A program made the position numbers and the translations under genes. The notes under the pieces were generated by a model. That model searched no databases. It worked only from the letters and a program-made list of their open reading frames with translations, and was not told the origin of the DNA. A stretch of DNA of 64,000 nt from Paenarthrobacter aurescens (GTDB taxonomy: Bacteria > Actinomycetota > Actinomycetes > Actinomycetales > Micrococcaceae), in NCBI RefSeq assembly GCF_025421775.1, contig NZ_JAOEFX010000005.1, forward strand, positions 310,001 to 374,000, given 5' to 3'. Below, piece by piece: positions 63,836 through 64,000 of the stretch; within the stretch, counting starts at the first letter, position 1, and each line of letters opens with the position of its first letter.

Positions 63836-64000
63836 GGTTTAAGGGGTTCGCGTGCCAACGACCACCCTGCGGCGGTCAGCAGGAGCACGCCTCCGGTAAT
63901 GCCGAACGCCCAGCCGTAGCCCAGGCGGTCGGCCAGGAGACCCGCCACGATGGGGCCGATGATGGCACCGGTGTCCGCCGCCATTTGGAAGACAGCGAGT
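63826..64000 (-). CDS. MFS transporter, C-terminal end (5' part outside window)
   Basis: Only the last 57 or so residues are present: VFQMAADTGAIIGPIVAGLL, ADRLGYGWAFGITGGVLLLT and a short basic tail. GPIVAGLLADRLGYGWAF is typical of the last two membrane segments of a drug-resistance-type MFS permease. Substrate cannot be judged. Confidence 0.75.
   Translation of the reverse strand, partial: LAVFQMAADTGAIIGPIVAGLLADRLGYGWAFGITGGVLLLTAAGWSLAREPLKPKN

Overview
The window is a stretch of GC-rich actinobacterial chromosome. Gene order, protein signatures and the NdgR-type IclR regulator next to leuCD point to the Micrococcaceae, most like Arthrobacter/Paenarthrobacter; this is inferred from memory of those proteins, not from a database search. 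Almost all of it is core metabolism and housekeeping. I see no insertion sequence, prophage, integrase or CRISPR array.

Layout. 1-2.5 kb: a cut-off sugar-dehydrogenase-type lipoprotein, a membrane protein with a C-terminal sunset-type domain, and a LysR regulator broken by an apparent one-base deletion. 2.6-10.2 kb: ilvD, an ilvB leader peptide with attenuator, ilvB-ilvN-ilvC, then serA behind a CRP-like palindrome. 10.4-15.5 kb: an ABC permease/ATPase pair and metG. 15.6-21 kb (minus strand): a second FtsX-type ABC exporter with a NarL-type two-component system. 21-27.7 kb: leuB, ilvE, a metallo-beta-lactamase-fold hydrolase, an FAH-family protein, gltX and a HAD hydrolase. 27.7-31.6 kb: tRNA-Gln(CUG), tRNA-Glu(CUC) and two overlapping dynamin-like GTPases. 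31.6-35.1 kb: a DUF1697 protein, ndgR, and divergent leuC-leuD. 35.3-39.6 kb: murA-plsC-gpsA-ddl (envelope precursors). 39.6-45.2 kb: a DUF3515 lipoprotein, thiL, a DAK2-domain protein, recG, rsmD. 45.2-50.4 kb: a spermidine-synthase-like protein, an aminotransferase, coaD, then DUF177-rpmF-rnc-mutM. 50.5-53.7 kb: a small ORF, a secreted protein, an MFS permease and a membrane-anchored propeller-like protein. 53.7-58.6 kb: a 1.6-thousand-residue secreted multidomain protein. 58.9-64 kb: smc-ftsY and the end of an MFS gene.

How it works together. Six branched-chain amino acid loci (ilvD, ilvBNC, leuB, ilvE, leuCD and the regulator ndgR) lie within about 33 kb. They appear tied together by attenuation at ilvB and by a shared TGAGA(C/T)-type motif upstream of ilvB, leuB and leuC that is a candidate NdgR operator. 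Many genes have a TAnnnT-type -10 box 5-7 bases before the start codon and no Shine-Dalgarno sequence, the sign of leaderless transcripts.

The most unusual observations are a 16-bp perfect hairpin inside the first codons of rnc (candidate RNase III autoregulation), two probable non-canonical start codons (ATT for DUF177, CTG for the spermidine-synthase-like gene), 32-bp tandem and inverted repeats built on a GCTCTCTCAC core, and a fourfold NPHEA repeat inside MutM. I did not find a wholly new multi-gene system. The nearest candidates are the 50.5-53.7 kb cluster of unknown function and the giant DUF4082 protein beside it.
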